From: Nocardioides pelophilus
GTDB lineage: Bacteria > Actinomycetota > Actinomycetes > Propionibacteriales > Nocardioidaceae
DNA: 64,000 nt
Assembly: GCF_014180685.1 (NCBI RefSeq)
Contig: NZ_JACEHF010000003.1
Coordinates: 39,121 to 103,120, forward strand
Direction of reading: 5' to 3'
Numbering within the stretch: the stretch's first letter is position 1; the number at the start of each line of letters is the position of its first letter. The notes below the pieces were generated by a model, which did not search any database, was not told where the DNA came from, and saw only the letters and a program-made list of their open reading frames with translations. Below are positions 50,691-59,594 of this stretch, piece after piece. The position numbers were made by a program, and so were the translations under genes.

Positions 50691-51614
50691 ATGACGCTGG
50701 GTTGGGGTCGGCACTACGCGATGGTCGAGCCGTCGCAGTTTCGGATCGAGTACGCCATCAATCCGTTCATGAACCCGGCCGTCCAGCCCCACCCCGAACG
50801 CGCCGAGGCCCAGTGGCACACGCTGGTCGACACGCTGCGCAGCGCGGGTGCGACCGTCGACGTCATCCCGGGCCGGGCCGACAGCCCCGACATGGTCTAC
50901 GCGATGAATCTGGGCCTGGCCGTCCTGCGCCCCGAGTGGGAGGGCCCCGGGCGCCGGTCGGTCGTGATGTCGCACATGCGGTTCGCGCAGCGGCGCAACG
51001 AGACCCCGAGCGCCCAGCGCTGGTTCGAGACCCAGGGGTTCGCGACGTCGTACGTCGGGCGCGACGGCGTCGGCGCTCACTTCGAGGCCGGCGACGCCTT
51101 CCCGTACGCCGGCGACCTGGTGGTCGGCATCGGCCCGCGCACCGACGAGCTCGCGCTCAAGCACCTCGCGGCCGACCTCGGCGTGACGGTCCGCGGCGTG
51201 CGGATCACCCACCCGGGCATGTACCACCTCGACCTGGCCTTCTGCCCGCTCGACGACCGCCGCGCGATCGTCTGCCCCGACGCCCTCGAGCCGGCGTCGG
51301 CCGAGGCGCTGCTCGCGCTGGTGCCCGAGCCGCTCCTGATCACCGAGGAGGAGGCGATCGGGACCCTCGGCGCCAACTCGGTCGTCGTCGGTCAGACGGT
51401 CGTGATGCCGGCCTGCCCGCCGCGCGTCCGCGCCCAGCTGGAGGAGTGGGGCTACGAGGTCGTGCTCGTCGACGTGTCGGAGTTCCACCTCGGCGGCGGC
51501 TCGGTGCGCTGCCTGACCAACCCGCTCGACATCACGCTCGGGCGCGAGCTCGAGCCGGTGATCGGTGGCCGGGTGGTCGCGGCGCCCTCGGAACGGGAGA
51601 ACCCGGCGGCGTAG
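50691..51614 (+). CDS. Amidinotransferase-fold hydrolase (dimethylargininase/arginine deiminase-like)
   Basis: The protein has 307 residues from ATG 50691 (GGGAGGAAC upstream). The guanidino-group-modifying fold is seen in NPFMNPAVQPHPERA, AGDAFPYAGDLVVGIGPRTD, the catalytic His in HPGMYHLDLAFCPL and the nucleophilic Cys in GGGSVRCLTNPL. It should cleave or transfer an amidine group from arginine-like molecules. The loop with Cys differs from textbook DDAH and ADI, so the substrate is open. The following aminotransferase gene and GntR control suggest catabolism of a guanidino or amino acid. Confidence 0.85.
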   Translation: MTLGWGRHYAMVEPSQFRIEYAINPFMNPAVQPHPERAEAQWHTLVDTLRSAGATVDVIPGRADSPDMVYAMNLGLAVLRPEWEGPGRRSVVMSHMRFAQRRNETPSAQRWFETQGFATSYVGRDGVGAHFEAGDAFPYAGDLVVGIGPRTDELALKHLAADLGVTVRGVRITHPGMYHLDLAFCPLDDRRAIVCPDALEPASAEALLALVPEPLLITEEEAIGTLGANSVVVGQTVVMPACPPRVRAQLEEWGYEVVLVDVSEFHLGGGSVRCLTNPLDITLGRELEPVIGGRVVAAPSERENPAA

Positions 51615-51653
51615 GTTTCGAGACAGTCGCAGAGCGACTTCCTCAACCAACGG
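51614..51653 (+). repeat. Single dispersed-repeat module between two operon genes
   Basis: GGTTTCGAGACAGTCGCAG, then AGCGACTTCCTCAACCAACG, starts on the last base of the amidinotransferase stop codon and ends just before the ribosome site (GGAGGG) of the aminotransferase. It differs at about six of 39 positions from the in-frame copies in icmF and can form a GTCGC/GCGAC stem in the mRNA. Confidence 0.85.
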
Positions 51654-51661
51654 AGGGTGTG

Positions 51662-52732
51662 ATGGTCGAACCGCTGCCTCATGTGCGGGAGATCCCGCCG
51701 TACGTCCCGGGCAAGCTGCCGGTGGCCCGACCCGGGCTGACGACGTACAAGCTCTCGTCGAACGAGAACCCCTACCCGCCGCTGGCCGGGGTGCTGGCCA
51801 CGGCCGAGCAGGCGGCCGCGGCGATGAACCGCTATCCCGACATGGGATGCGTCGCGCTCTACGACGCGCTCGCCACCAAGCTCGGGGTCGGCACCGACCA
51901 GCTCGCCGCGGCGACCGGCTCGGTGGCGCTGATCTACCACCTGCTCTCCGCCTACTGCGGGCCCGGTGACGAGGTCGTCCATGCCTGGCGCTCGTTCGAG
52001 GCCTACCCCATCGCGATCACGGCGTCGGGGGCGACCGGGGTGAAGGTGCCGGTCACGGCCGACGGTCGCCACGACCTGGCGGCGATGGCGGCGGCGGTCA
52101 CCGAGCGCACGCGCGTGGTCCTGCTCTGCACGCCCAACAACCCGACCGGCCCGGCGCTCACCCACGCCGAGGTGGCCGCCTTCGTCGACGGGGTGAGCCA
52201 CGACGTGCTCGTCGTCGTCGACGAGGCCTACCTCGAGTTCGTGCGGATGGCCGACCCGGTCGACGGGCTCGCTCTGCTCCGCAGCCACCCCAACGTCGTG
52301 CTGCTGCGCACCTTCTCCAAGGCCTACGGCCTGGCCGGGCTGCGGGTCGGGTACGCCGTCGCCGACGCCGATGTGGCGGGCGCCCTGCGCGCGGTCTCGC
52401 TGCCGTTCGGCGTCTCGTCGGTCGCCCAGGCGGCTGCGGTGGCGTCCCTGGCCGCCGTCGACGAGCTGTTCGCGCGGGTCGACTCGCTCGTCGCGGAGCG
52501 GGACCGGCTGGTCGCCGGGATCACCGCCGCGGGCTGGTCGGTCCCCGAGCCGCAGGGCAACTTCGTGTGGTTCGACGTGGGGGACCGGACCGCCGAGCTG
52601 GCCGCCACCTTCGGTGACGCCGGCCTCGCGGTCCGCCCGTTCGCGGGGGAGGGCCTGCGGGTCAGCGTCGGCGAGCCGGAGGCCACCGACCGGTTGGTCG
52701 GGATCCTCGAGAGCATCCGGCCGCCGGCCTGA
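51662..52732 (+). CDS. Histidinol-phosphate/aromatic aminotransferase family protein
   Basis: The protein has 356 residues. It is HisC-like, with KLSSNENPYPPL, CTPNNPTGP, VVVDEAYLEFV and the PLP-lysine motif RTFSKAYGLAGLRVGY. The family covers HisC and aromatic amino-acid transaminases. It is located in a GntR-controlled operon with an amidinotransferase-fold hydrolase and away from his genes, so a catabolic or aromatic-amino-acid role is more likely than histidine synthesis. The start has GGAGGG upstream, immediately after a repeat module. Confidence 0.88.
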   Translation: MVEPLPHVREIPPYVPGKLPVARPGLTTYKLSSNENPYPPLAGVLATAEQAAAAMNRYPDMGCVALYDALATKLGVGTDQLAAATGSVALIYHLLSAYCGPGDEVVHAWRSFEAYPIAITASGATGVKVPVTADGRHDLAAMAAAVTERTRVVLLCTPNNPTGPALTHAEVAAFVDGVSHDVLVVVDEAYLEFVRMADPVDGLALLRSHPNVVLLRTFSKAYGLAGLRVGYAVADADVAGALRAVSLPFGVSSVAQAAAVASLAAVDELFARVDSLVAERDRLVAGITAAGWSVPEPQGNFVWFDVGDRTAELAATFGDAGLAVRPFAGEGLRVSVGEPEATDRLVGILESIRPPA

Positions 52733-52799
52733 CCATCGACCGCAGCGCCGCGGATGGCTACGGTTGGCCCAACTTTGCCTGACGCCTCGAGGAGTAGCG

Positions 52800-53804
52800 G
52801 TGCCCGGAGAGACCCCCAGCCAGCCCGGCTGGTACGCCGACCAGAGCGGCACGATGCGTTGGTTCGACGGCGCGTCGTGGACCGACCACGTCCAGCCCGG
52901 ATCCGGTGGGATCGGCGCGGAAGCCACCCAGGTCAGCCCCTCCGGGCCGACGCCGACGGCGCAGTTCCCCGTGCAGTCGAACGAGCCGTCCGGGTGGCCG
53001 GCGGCCACGCCTCCGTCGAGCCCGCCCCCGTCGGGTGCGCCGTCGGGTGCGCCCGGTTCGCCGTACGGCGCCGTCCCGCAGCCGTCGTTCCCCGGAGGCC
53101 CGGGCGGTCCGGGCGGTCCCGGCTTCCCGCCCCCCTCGTCCAGCGGCGGCGGCAACAAGGGCCTGCTGATCGTGCTCGGCGTGGTCGGAGCCGTCGTGCT
53201 GATCGCGGTCCTCGCGGTCGGGTCGTGGGCCGTGTTCCTCCGCGGCGACGACGACAAGAAGTACAACGACAAGGGCGGTGACGACAGCAGCGAGACCGGT
53301 GGCGAGGACGGCCTGCCGGACACCTCTCCCGAGGACGTCGCCGACCAGTTCATGCTCGCCGTGAAGGCCAACGACTGCGAGACGGCCGAGGAGCTCGTGA
53401 CCGAGCGGCTGCTCGAGGAGGAGGGCGCCTGCGAGGTCGAGGAGATGCCGGTCGACTTCACCCACACGGTGGCGCCCGCCACGATCGACGACGAGGCCGG
53501 AACCGCGACGGTGCCGGTCGCGCTCACCTTCGGCGGCGACGCCGCCACGATCACGCTCGACATGGTCATCGAGGACGACGAGTGGAAGATCGACGAGATC
53601 CAGGAGCCGGAGGTGCCGACCGACCTTCCGACGGATCTGCCGACGGATCTGCCGACCGACCTCCCGACGGATCTGCCGACGGACTTCCCGACCGACTTCC
53701 CGACCGACTTCCCCACGGACTTCCCGACCGACCCGTCGGAGATCGAGTCGTACCTGTCCGACTACTTCTCGGAGTTCTCCGACTTCTTCACGGTCACTCC
53801 CTGA
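52800..53804 (+). CDS. DUF2510 membrane protein with C-terminal PTDLP/PTDFP repeats
   Basis: The protein has 334 residues from GTG 52800 (GAGGAG upstream). The DUF2510 module (QPGWYADQSGTMRWFDGASW) at the N-terminus is followed by a Pro/Gly/Ser-rich linker and one TM helix (about 122-145). Then comes an extracytoplasmic DUF4878/NTF2-like domain (EDVADQFMLAVKANDCETAE to DDEWKIDEIQ). At the end are ten PTDLP or PTDFP repeats and a Phe-rich helix (YLSDYFSEFSDFF). DNA-level repetition (15-bp units, 53615-53733) implies slippage growth. Its function is unknown; the same PTDLP repeat occurs in the 11604 lipoprotein. Confidence 0.85.
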   Translation: MPGETPSQPGWYADQSGTMRWFDGASWTDHVQPGSGGIGAEATQVSPSGPTPTAQFPVQSNEPSGWPAATPPSSPPPSGAPSGAPGSPYGAVPQPSFPGGPGGPGGPGFPPPSSSGGGNKGLLIVLGVVGAVVLIAVLAVGSWAVFLRGDDDKKYNDKGGDDSSETGGEDGLPDTSPEDVADQFMLAVKANDCETAEELVTERLLEEEGACEVEEMPVDFTHTVAPATIDDEAGTATVPVALTFGGDAATITLDMVIEDDEWKIDEIQEPEVPTDLPTDLPTDLPTDLPTDLPTDFPTDFPTDFPTDFPTDPSEIESYLSDYFSEFSDFFTVTP

Positions 53805-53826
53805 CGCACCTGGGCCGCCCGGAGGG

Positions 53827-54273
53827 TCAGCGCGGTTCGCCGACCGACCCCTCCGGCGGCTCGCCGGTGCCCGGCTGGGGGCCGTAGCGGTCCTCGTAGT
53901 CGGCGGGCTTCCGCAGACCGAGGTCGCTCGTGTAGTGGAGCAGCTGGCGGTCCGGGCCGAGGACCAGCAGGTCCGCCAGCGCTCCTTCGCGGCCCTGCCA
54001 CAGGATCGCGATCGCGCGGTCGAGCAGCTCGAGGGCCCGATCGGGATCGGCGACGGTGAGCTCGCCGCCGTAGTTGTTGGTGCGCCCGAAGCCCTCCACG
54101 AACCGGATGTCGACCTCCTGCACGCCCTCGAGGGCGGCGATCTCCGCGTAGAGCTCCTCGTCCGGCACGGGCTCGTAACCGGCGTCGTCGTCCTCGCCGC
54201 CCGGCAGGCAGCCGGTCATCAGCGCGACCGCGATCGCCACCACGAGCAGGGTGCCGGTCAACCTCGTGCCCAT
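53827..54273 (-). CDS. Lipoprotein, last gene of WXG-like/lipase operon
   Basis: The protein has 148 residues from ATG 54273 (AGGCAGGAAG upstream). The signal peptide ends in a lipobox (ALMTGC), so it is predicted to be lipid-anchored outside the membrane. The mature domain (EELYAEIAALEGVQEVDIRF, AIAILWQGREG) resembles the small alpha-beta domains of other actinobacterial lipoproteins of unknown function. It starts ten bases after the lipase-like gene and may be its cognate envelope partner or immunity-like protein (inference). Confidence 0.75.
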   Translation of the reverse strand: MGTRLTGTLLVVAIAVALMTGCLPGGEDDDAGYEPVPDEELYAEIAALEGVQEVDIRFVEGFGRTNNYGGELTVADPDRALELLDRAIAILWQGREGALADLLVLGPDRQLLHYTSDLGLRKPADYEDRYGPQPGTGEPPEGSVGEPR

Positions 54274-54283
54274 GCTTCCTGCC

Positions 54284-55777
54284 TCACTTCGGAACGATCT
54301 CGTAGTAGGTGCTGTCGGCTCCACCGTCGCCGCCATTCTCGGCGCTGCCGAAGAATACGGAGTTCTCGCGGCGCCAGCGCTCCAGCTCCTCGGCGCTCGA
54401 CGCGTCGAGGTCGGCGCCCAGGTCGTCGTAGTAGTCGGTGTGCGCGGCACCGACGTCGGGCGGCACGCCCTCGTCGCCGAGGGAGTCGGTGACGGTGAGC
54501 CAGTGGGAGCGGCTGGGGTTGTCCCGCGCGTCGAGCTTGGGTACGACGTCCTCCTCGTACTCCAGCGACAGCACGGACACGTCCTCGGGCAGGTCGAACC
54601 GCGCGATCGGCGAGCCCGCCGTGTAGACGCTGGTGATGTTGAAGTCCTCCTGGTAGTCGGGGTTGCTCGCGATCGCGGCCGCCGTGATCCCTCCCTGGCT
54701 GTGACCTCCCACCATCACCGGAGGCAGGCCGTCCTGTCCCGGGGTGTAGCCGTCGGCGGCCATCGCCTGCCGCAAGGCCTCCATGACGAGCGCCTGGGTC
54801 TGGGTCGACTGGCCTGCCTCGAGCAGCAGGTTCGACGTGAGGTCGACGGGGTTGTCGCCGCGGACCGGGCCCCAGGCCTGGGTTCCGGGGATCTGGACGA
54901 TGTAGCCAACGACGTTGCCCGCGTCGTCGTACCTGCGGATCACGCCGACCCGTTGGTCGACGTCGCTGACCCGCCCCTGGAGGGTCAGCAGGTCCTCGAG
55001 GAAGTGGTCCTCGGTCAGCCGACCGTCGAGGCCGATCGGCTCGTCGCCGGACGGAGCGACCTCGAACTCGCCGGAGTCCTCGAACGCGCCGAACAGGTTG
55101 CCGAGCGCGATGATCCCCGCGACCTGGTCCTCGTAGTCGAGCGAGGGCCAGCTGCCGCCGGTGAGCAGGGTCAGCGTCCCGGGCGGGACGAACGGCACCA
55201 GGGCCTCGAGCCGGAAGGCGAGGCCCTGGACGGTGCCGCCCGCGGTCCGGGTGAGCAGCTCCTGCAGCCACGGCTCCTCGAACGCGGTCTCGTTGAGCTC
55301 GGCGAGGATCGCGTCCTTGTCGCCGCTGGCCAGGGCGGCCACCAGGTCCGGGTTCTTGGCGGCGGCGACGAGCAGCGCGCCGGCCAGCAGCTCCGGTCCG
55401 GCGACGAACGCGAGCACGTCGATCCCGGCGTCGATGAGGTCGGCTGCGACCTGCTGGGTCGCGTCGACCAGGTCGTAGCCCTCGGCCGCGAGCCGCCACA
55501 GGCGCGCCGAGACCTCCATCCGGAGCGCGGTCGCGCCCGGTCCGCTCGGGCTGACCGACGCGGCGGTCAGGTCGCCCTCGAGCCGCGCCACCTCGACCGG
55601 CGCGAGCACGATGGCCTGGGCCAGGTCGCCGCTGATCAGGAGCCCGGCGAGCTGCGTGGCGGCGTCGGTGAGGTCGTCCCCGGCGTCGTCGATCTGGCCG
55701 GCGTAGCCGCGGATGTCGTCGGTGGTGGCCTGGATGCTCCCGCTCCCGCCGCTGAGCCCGAGGTCCTCGTCGCCCAT
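54284..55777 (-). CDS. Lipase-like alpha/beta hydrolase with helical, WXG-like N-terminus
   Basis: The protein has 497 residues. There is no signal peptide. The first ~200 residues are helical and Ala/Asp-rich (DDIRGYAGQIDDAGDDLTDA), as in substrates and scaffolds of type VII-like systems. The C-terminal half carries a class 3 lipase-like hydrolase: VGGHSQGGITAAAIA (nucleophile near residue 358) and SHWLTVTDSL with acid and His candidates downstream (GAAHTDYY). It is coupled to the 278-residue gene by TGATG overlap. Suggested role: an exported enzyme or effector delivered with the small WXG-like protein; this is inference from order and architecture. Confidence 0.75.
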   Translation of the reverse strand: MGDEDLGLSGGSGSIQATTDDIRGYAGQIDDAGDDLTDAATQLAGLLISGDLAQAIVLAPVEVARLEGDLTAASVSPSGPGATALRMEVSARLWRLAAEGYDLVDATQQVAADLIDAGIDVLAFVAGPELLAGALLVAAAKNPDLVAALASGDKDAILAELNETAFEEPWLQELLTRTAGGTVQGLAFRLEALVPFVPPGTLTLLTGGSWPSLDYEDQVAGIIALGNLFGAFEDSGEFEVAPSGDEPIGLDGRLTEDHFLEDLLTLQGRVSDVDQRVGVIRRYDDAGNVVGYIVQIPGTQAWGPVRGDNPVDLTSNLLLEAGQSTQTQALVMEALRQAMAADGYTPGQDGLPPVMVGGHSQGGITAAAIASNPDYQEDFNITSVYTAGSPIARFDLPEDVSVLSLEYEEDVVPKLDARDNPSRSHWLTVTDSLGDEGVPPDVGAAHTDYYDDLGADLDASSAEELERWRRENSVFFGSAENGGDGGADSTYYEIVPK

Positions 55778-56613
55778 CAGACGCCCCCCGCGGCTCGGGC
55801 GGCAAGGGTGTAGGCGCCGGCGTAGAGCGAGGTCAGGTCGTCACCGATCTCGGTGCGGGTGCGCAGCTGGTGCCGCACCCGGCCGGCCCGCACGCTGGTG
55901 TGCGCCCACCCGAGGTCGCACTGGAGCCAGGTCGCGTGCAGCGTCGGTCGACCCACCTGCTGCAGCGAGAGGGTGACCGTGGCCCGGACCCGCTCGGCCA
56001 GCGCGACCAGCAGGGGAGGGACCTCGTCCCAGCCGTTGAGGTCGGCGACCCCCGCGAGCAGGGCGTGGTCGTCGTCGGCGACGGCCCGGGCGAGCGCGCG
56101 GACGTCGGGCGCTGCGATCGACACGACGGGGGAGCGCGGCCGGTCGTCCGCCGCTCCGGCGCCGGCAGTCGCGATCGGGGGGTCCGGCGGGAACAGCCGC
56201 AGCGTCTCGGCGACCAGCCGGTCCGGCCGGAACGCCCGCACCTGCACCCCCTCGACCGCGGCGACGGGGCCGTCGCCGGAGAGGTCCGCAACGCTCTGGC
56301 TCGGCACCAGCGCCCGCACGACGGCCGCGCCCGCAGCCGCGTCGGCCGCGATCGCAGCGAGCAGGCCGTACGACGAACCGTCGGTCACCGTCGACGAGAC
56401 CACTGCGCGGAACGGCTGGGGAGTCGTCAGCAGCCCGACCGCCTGGGTCAGCGCCGCCGCCGGGTCCGCCACCCGCCCGGACACGACGGACAGGCCGGCC
56501 AGGGGCCGGAGCGGCGGGGGCAGCTGGTCCGCGGAGCCGGCCAGCGCGCGCCACTCCGGCTCGGTCAGTTCGGCGCGCAGCGCTCCCGGCCGGCGCTCGA
56601 GGGTGGTCGTCAT
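55777..56613 (-). CDS. Hypothetical protein, possibly an EspG-like chaperone
   Basis: The protein has 278 residues. It has mixed alpha-beta character, is Ala/Arg-rich, lacks a signal peptide, TM segment or catalytic motif, and begins with LTEPEWRALAGSADQLPPPL. Its size and place between a WXG-like gene and a putative exported enzyme are what one expects of an EspG-type secretion chaperone, but I cannot confirm the fold from sequence alone. Both ends overlap the neighbouring genes (ATGA and TGATG), so the proteins are made together. Confidence 0.6.
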   Translation of the reverse strand: MTTTLERRPGALRAELTEPEWRALAGSADQLPPPLRPLAGLSVVSGRVADPAAALTQAVGLLTTPQPFRAVVSSTVTDGSSYGLLAAIAADAAAGAAVVRALVPSQSVADLSGDGPVAAVEGVQVRAFRPDRLVAETLRLFPPDPPIATAGAGAADDRPRSPVVSIAAPDVRALARAVADDDHALLAGVADLNGWDEVPPLLVALAERVRATVTLSLQQVGRPTLHATWLQCDLGWAHTSVRAGRVRHQLRTRTEIGDDLTSLYAGAYTLAARAAGGV

Positions 56614-57047
56614 AGCCCGGGCACCACTGCCGAGACGACGTCGCCCAGGCCTTCCAGCAGCTTCCTGCCCTTCTCGCCCATGTCCTTGAGCACGTCCTCG
56701 GCGGAGTCGGCGAAGTCGTGCAGCCCGTCGGCGACGGCCTCCGCGGCCTCCTGCGCGCTCTCGATCCCGGCCTCGACGAGGAGTCCGACCAGCCGCTGAC
56801 GGTGCTCGAGGGTGTCGGCGAGGTCGTCGAAGTCGCGGGCCAGCTCGTCGAGCCGGTCGGCGACCGCGGTCACCGCGGCCGCGTCCTCGCCGAGCCGGCG
56901 GCGATAGCTCCGTGCCGCGTTGCTGGACCAGTGCACGTCCTCGAGCCGGGTGCGCATCGTCGTCGCCCTGTCGTCGAGGGTGTCGGCGCGGGTGCGCAAC
57001 CGTGAGGCCAGTGCCCGGAGATCGTCCGGGTCGCCGCCGAGAGCCAT
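56610..57047 (-). CDS. WXG100-like helical protein
   Basis: The protein has 145 residues from ATG 57047. The first 100 residues form an ESAT-6/WXG-like helical hairpin: DDLRALASRLRTRADTLDDR, then the turn VHWSSNAARSYRRRL (W-S-S in place of W-x-G), then a second amphipathic helix. The C-terminal ~45 residues extend beyond the normal WXG100 length. It is the first gene of a four-gene minus-strand operon, with a 60-bp divergent gap to the ATP-grasp gene. It is a candidate type VII-like partner for the downstream lipase. No EccC or EccD genes are visible in the window. Confidence 0.7.
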   Translation of the reverse strand: MALGGDPDDLRALASRLRTRADTLDDRATTMRTRLEDVHWSSNAARSYRRRLGEDAAAVTAVADRLDELARDFDDLADTLEHRQRLVGLLVEAGIESAQEAAEAVADGLHDFADSAEDVLKDMGEKGRKLLEGLGDVVSAVVPGL

Positions 57048-57107
57048 GGGTCGGAGGCTGTCCAGAGCGCGCCGCGGCCAAACCCGGGCGCATGGGAGGA
57101 TTTTGCC

Positions 57108-59594
57108 GTGGTGTTGAAGGAGTACGTCGCCGCACTCACCCAGCCGATGCTGGGTGGCGGGCCGACCCGGTACGACGAGGTGGTCGGTCCCGACGGCCTC
57201 CTGCGTCCGTCGTGGAAGCGGCTGGCCGCGGTCGCGTCCGGCCTCGGTGCGAGCGACCTCCGCCGGATCGACGAGCAGATCGTCCGGTTCCTCGCCGACG
57301 ACGGCGTCACCTACTCCCGCGCCGGTCGGCGACCGACGGCGTGGCGGCTCGACCCGGTGCCGATGGTGGTCGACGCCGCCTCCTGGCGGGAGCTGGAGGT
57401 CGGGCTCGCGCAGCGCGCCGAGCTGCTCAACGCCGTGCTCGTCGACCTGTACGGCGGGCGCACGCTGCTGCGCGACGGCATCGTGCCGGCGGCCGCGGTG
57501 CTCGCGCACCCCGGCTTCACGCGGATCATGGCCTACGGGTCGCGCAACGACCCCCGCCCCCTGGTGACCACCGCGACCGACATCGGCCGCGACGCGTCGG
57601 GCGCCTGGCGGGTGCTGGGCGACCGGACCCAGGCACCGTCGGGCCTCGGCTACGCGCTGGAGAACCGCAAGGTGCTGAGCCGGGTGCTGCCGGAGCTCTA
57701 CCGCGAGGCGGACCTGCACCGGATGGCGCCGTACCTCTGGGCGTTCCGCTCCGCGCTGCTGCAGTCCGCCCACGGCGAGCTGCCCGACCCGCGGGTGGTC
57801 GTGCTGACGCCGGGCACCCACTCGGAGACGGCGTACGACCAGGCGGCGCTCGCGACCAGCCTCGGCTTCCCGCTGGTGCAGGGGAGCGACCTCGTGGTGC
57901 GCGACGGCTGGGTGCTGCTGAAGTCGCTCGGCCGGCTGGAGCGGGTCGACGTGATCCTGCGCCGGGTCGACGCGTCGTTCTGCGACCCGCTCGAGCTGCG
58001 CGGCGACTCGCAGCTCGGTGTCGCCGGCCTGGCCGAGGCGGTACGACGCGAGCGGGTTCGGGTCGTCAACGGGCTCGGCGCCGGGGTGCTCGAGAACCCC
58101 GCCCTGCTGGCCTATGCGCCCGCGATCTGCGAGCACCTGCTCGGGGAGTCGCTGCGGCTGCCGACCGTCGCCACCTGGTGGTGCGGCGACCCGGACGCGC
58201 GGGCGCACGTGCTGGCCAACCTGGAGTCCTTGTCGGTGCGGATGGTCGACACCGTCCCCGGCGCGGTGCTCGACGTCGGGCCCGAGGCCCTCGCCCGGCG
58301 GATCGAGGCCGCCCCGCACCGGTTCGTCGCGCAGGAGCGGCTCCCGCTCTCGCAGTCGCCGACGTGGACCGAGCCGCGCCGCTCGCTGCTCGGCACCGGC
58401 AGCGGCCGGGCGGAACCGCGGCCGGTGACCCTGCGGGCGTTCACGGTCCGCTACGGCTCGTCGTACCGGACCCTGCTCGGCGGCCTGGGCAACGTCATGC
58501 GCGACGGCCGGACCGTCGCCAGCAAGGACGTCTGGGTGCTCAAGGCGGAGACCGGGGAGCCGGACCAGGGGCTGGCGGAGGTGATGCCGGTGACCAGCGG
58601 CCGGTCGCTGCCGGCGACGGTGCCGCGGGTCCTGGAGGACATGTTCTGGGTCGGCCGCTACGCCGAGCGGGCCGAGGACCTGCTGCGGCTGGTGCTCGCG
58701 GCCCACGTGCTGGTCGAGGACTTCCGCAGCCGGCCCCGCACCAGCGGCGGGCTCAGCCTCTCGGTCGTCACCGGGCTGATCACCCGGCTGGCCGGCCGGG
58801 TCTCCGACGACTACGACGAGGACTTCCGCTCCCTGCTCCTGGACCAGGACCGCGCCGGGTCCGTCGCCCAGTCCCTGGAGGCGATGCGCGACGCGCTGTC
58901 GGGGGTGCGCGACCAGTGGTCCTCGGACGTCTGGCGGATCTTCGGTGTGGTCGACCGCGCCCAGGCGACCCTGGCCGGCAACCCCGACAGCCACCAGGTC
59001 GCCGAGTCGGCGGGCCGGATGCTCACCGGTGTGCTGTCGCTGGCGGGGGTGACGGCGAACATGATCCGCGACCCGGGCTGGCACATGATCAGCGTCGGCC
59101 GCTACCTCGAGCGCAGCCAGCAGGTCGGCCACCTGCTGACCGCCGTGACCGAGCGCCACGGTCTCGACGTGGACCGCGAGATCCTCGCCTCGGTGCTCGC
59201 CGCGGCCGAGAGCTCGGTGACGCACCGCCGTCGCTACCGCGACTTCGTCCGCCCCGCCGGAGTGCTCGACCTGCTCCTGAAGGACCCCGAGAACCCGCGC
59301 TCGCTGGCGTTCAGCGTCGCCCGCGCCTCCGAGCACCTCGCGGCGCTGCCCGCCTCGACCGGCTCCACCCGGCCGGAGCGGCTGCTGGCCGCCCTCGGGA
59401 GCCAGGTCGAGGAGACCAAGGTGGCCGGCCTGGTGGCGATCGGCGGTGCCGACCGGCCCAACCTGGTCTCCTTCCTGGCGACCACCGGTGCCGAGCTGGA
59501 CCGGCTCGCCGCGGCCGTCGCCGACCTGCACTTCGCGACCGGTCCGGCGCCACGGTCGTTCGGCTCCCTCCCCGAGCTGGAGCCCGTCCCATGA
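57108..59594 (+). CDS. Circularly permuted ATP-grasp plus alpha-E domain protein
   Basis: The protein has 828 residues from GTG 57108 (GGGAGGA upstream). Residues about 10-480 are a circularly permuted type-2 ATP-grasp domain (DUF404/DUF407: GVTYSRAGR, YALENRKVLSR, VLTPGTHSETAYDQ, LLKSLGRLERVDVILRRVD). Residues about 510-810 are the helical alpha-E domain (DUF403: EDMFWVGRYAERAEDLLRLV, WHMISVGRYLERSQQ). In many bacteria these are separate genes; here they are fused. With the transglutaminase gene that overlaps it, it belongs to a conserved gene group predicted to make or process a peptide-like bond, with substrate unknown. Confidence 0.9.
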   Translation: MVLKEYVAALTQPMLGGGPTRYDEVVGPDGLLRPSWKRLAAVASGLGASDLRRIDEQIVRFLADDGVTYSRAGRRPTAWRLDPVPMVVDAASWRELEVGLAQRAELLNAVLVDLYGGRTLLRDGIVPAAAVLAHPGFTRIMAYGSRNDPRPLVTTATDIGRDASGAWRVLGDRTQAPSGLGYALENRKVLSRVLPELYREADLHRMAPYLWAFRSALLQSAHGELPDPRVVVLTPGTHSETAYDQAALATSLGFPLVQGSDLVVRDGWVLLKSLGRLERVDVILRRVDASFCDPLELRGDSQLGVAGLAEAVRRERVRVVNGLGAGVLENPALLAYAPAICEHLLGESLRLPTVATWWCGDPDARAHVLANLESLSVRMVDTVPGAVLDVGPEALARRIEAAPHRFVAQERLPLSQSPTWTEPRRSLLGTGSGRAEPRPVTLRAFTVRYGSSYRTLLGGLGNVMRDGRTVASKDVWVLKAETGEPDQGLAEVMPVTSGRSLPATVPRVLEDMFWVGRYAERAEDLLRLVLAAHVLVEDFRSRPRTSGGLSLSVVTGLITRLAGRVSDDYDEDFRSLLLDQDRAGSVAQSLEAMRDALSGVRDQWSSDVWRIFGVVDRAQATLAGNPDSHQVAESAGRMLTGVLSLAGVTANMIRDPGWHMISVGRYLERSQQVGHLLTAVTERHGLDVDREILASVLAAAESSVTHRRRYRDFVRPAGVLDLLLKDPENPRSLAFSVARASEHLAALPASTGSTRPERLLAALGSQVEETKVAGLVAIGGADRPNLVSFLATTGAELDRLAAAVADLHFATGPAPRSFGSLPELEPVP

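Noticed and set aside
56610..59531. 973-codon minus-strand frame opposite the ATP-grasp gene
   Set aside because: Only the last 145 codons (from 57047) form a helical WXG-like protein. The remainder is antisense to the clear ATP-grasp/alpha-E coding region.
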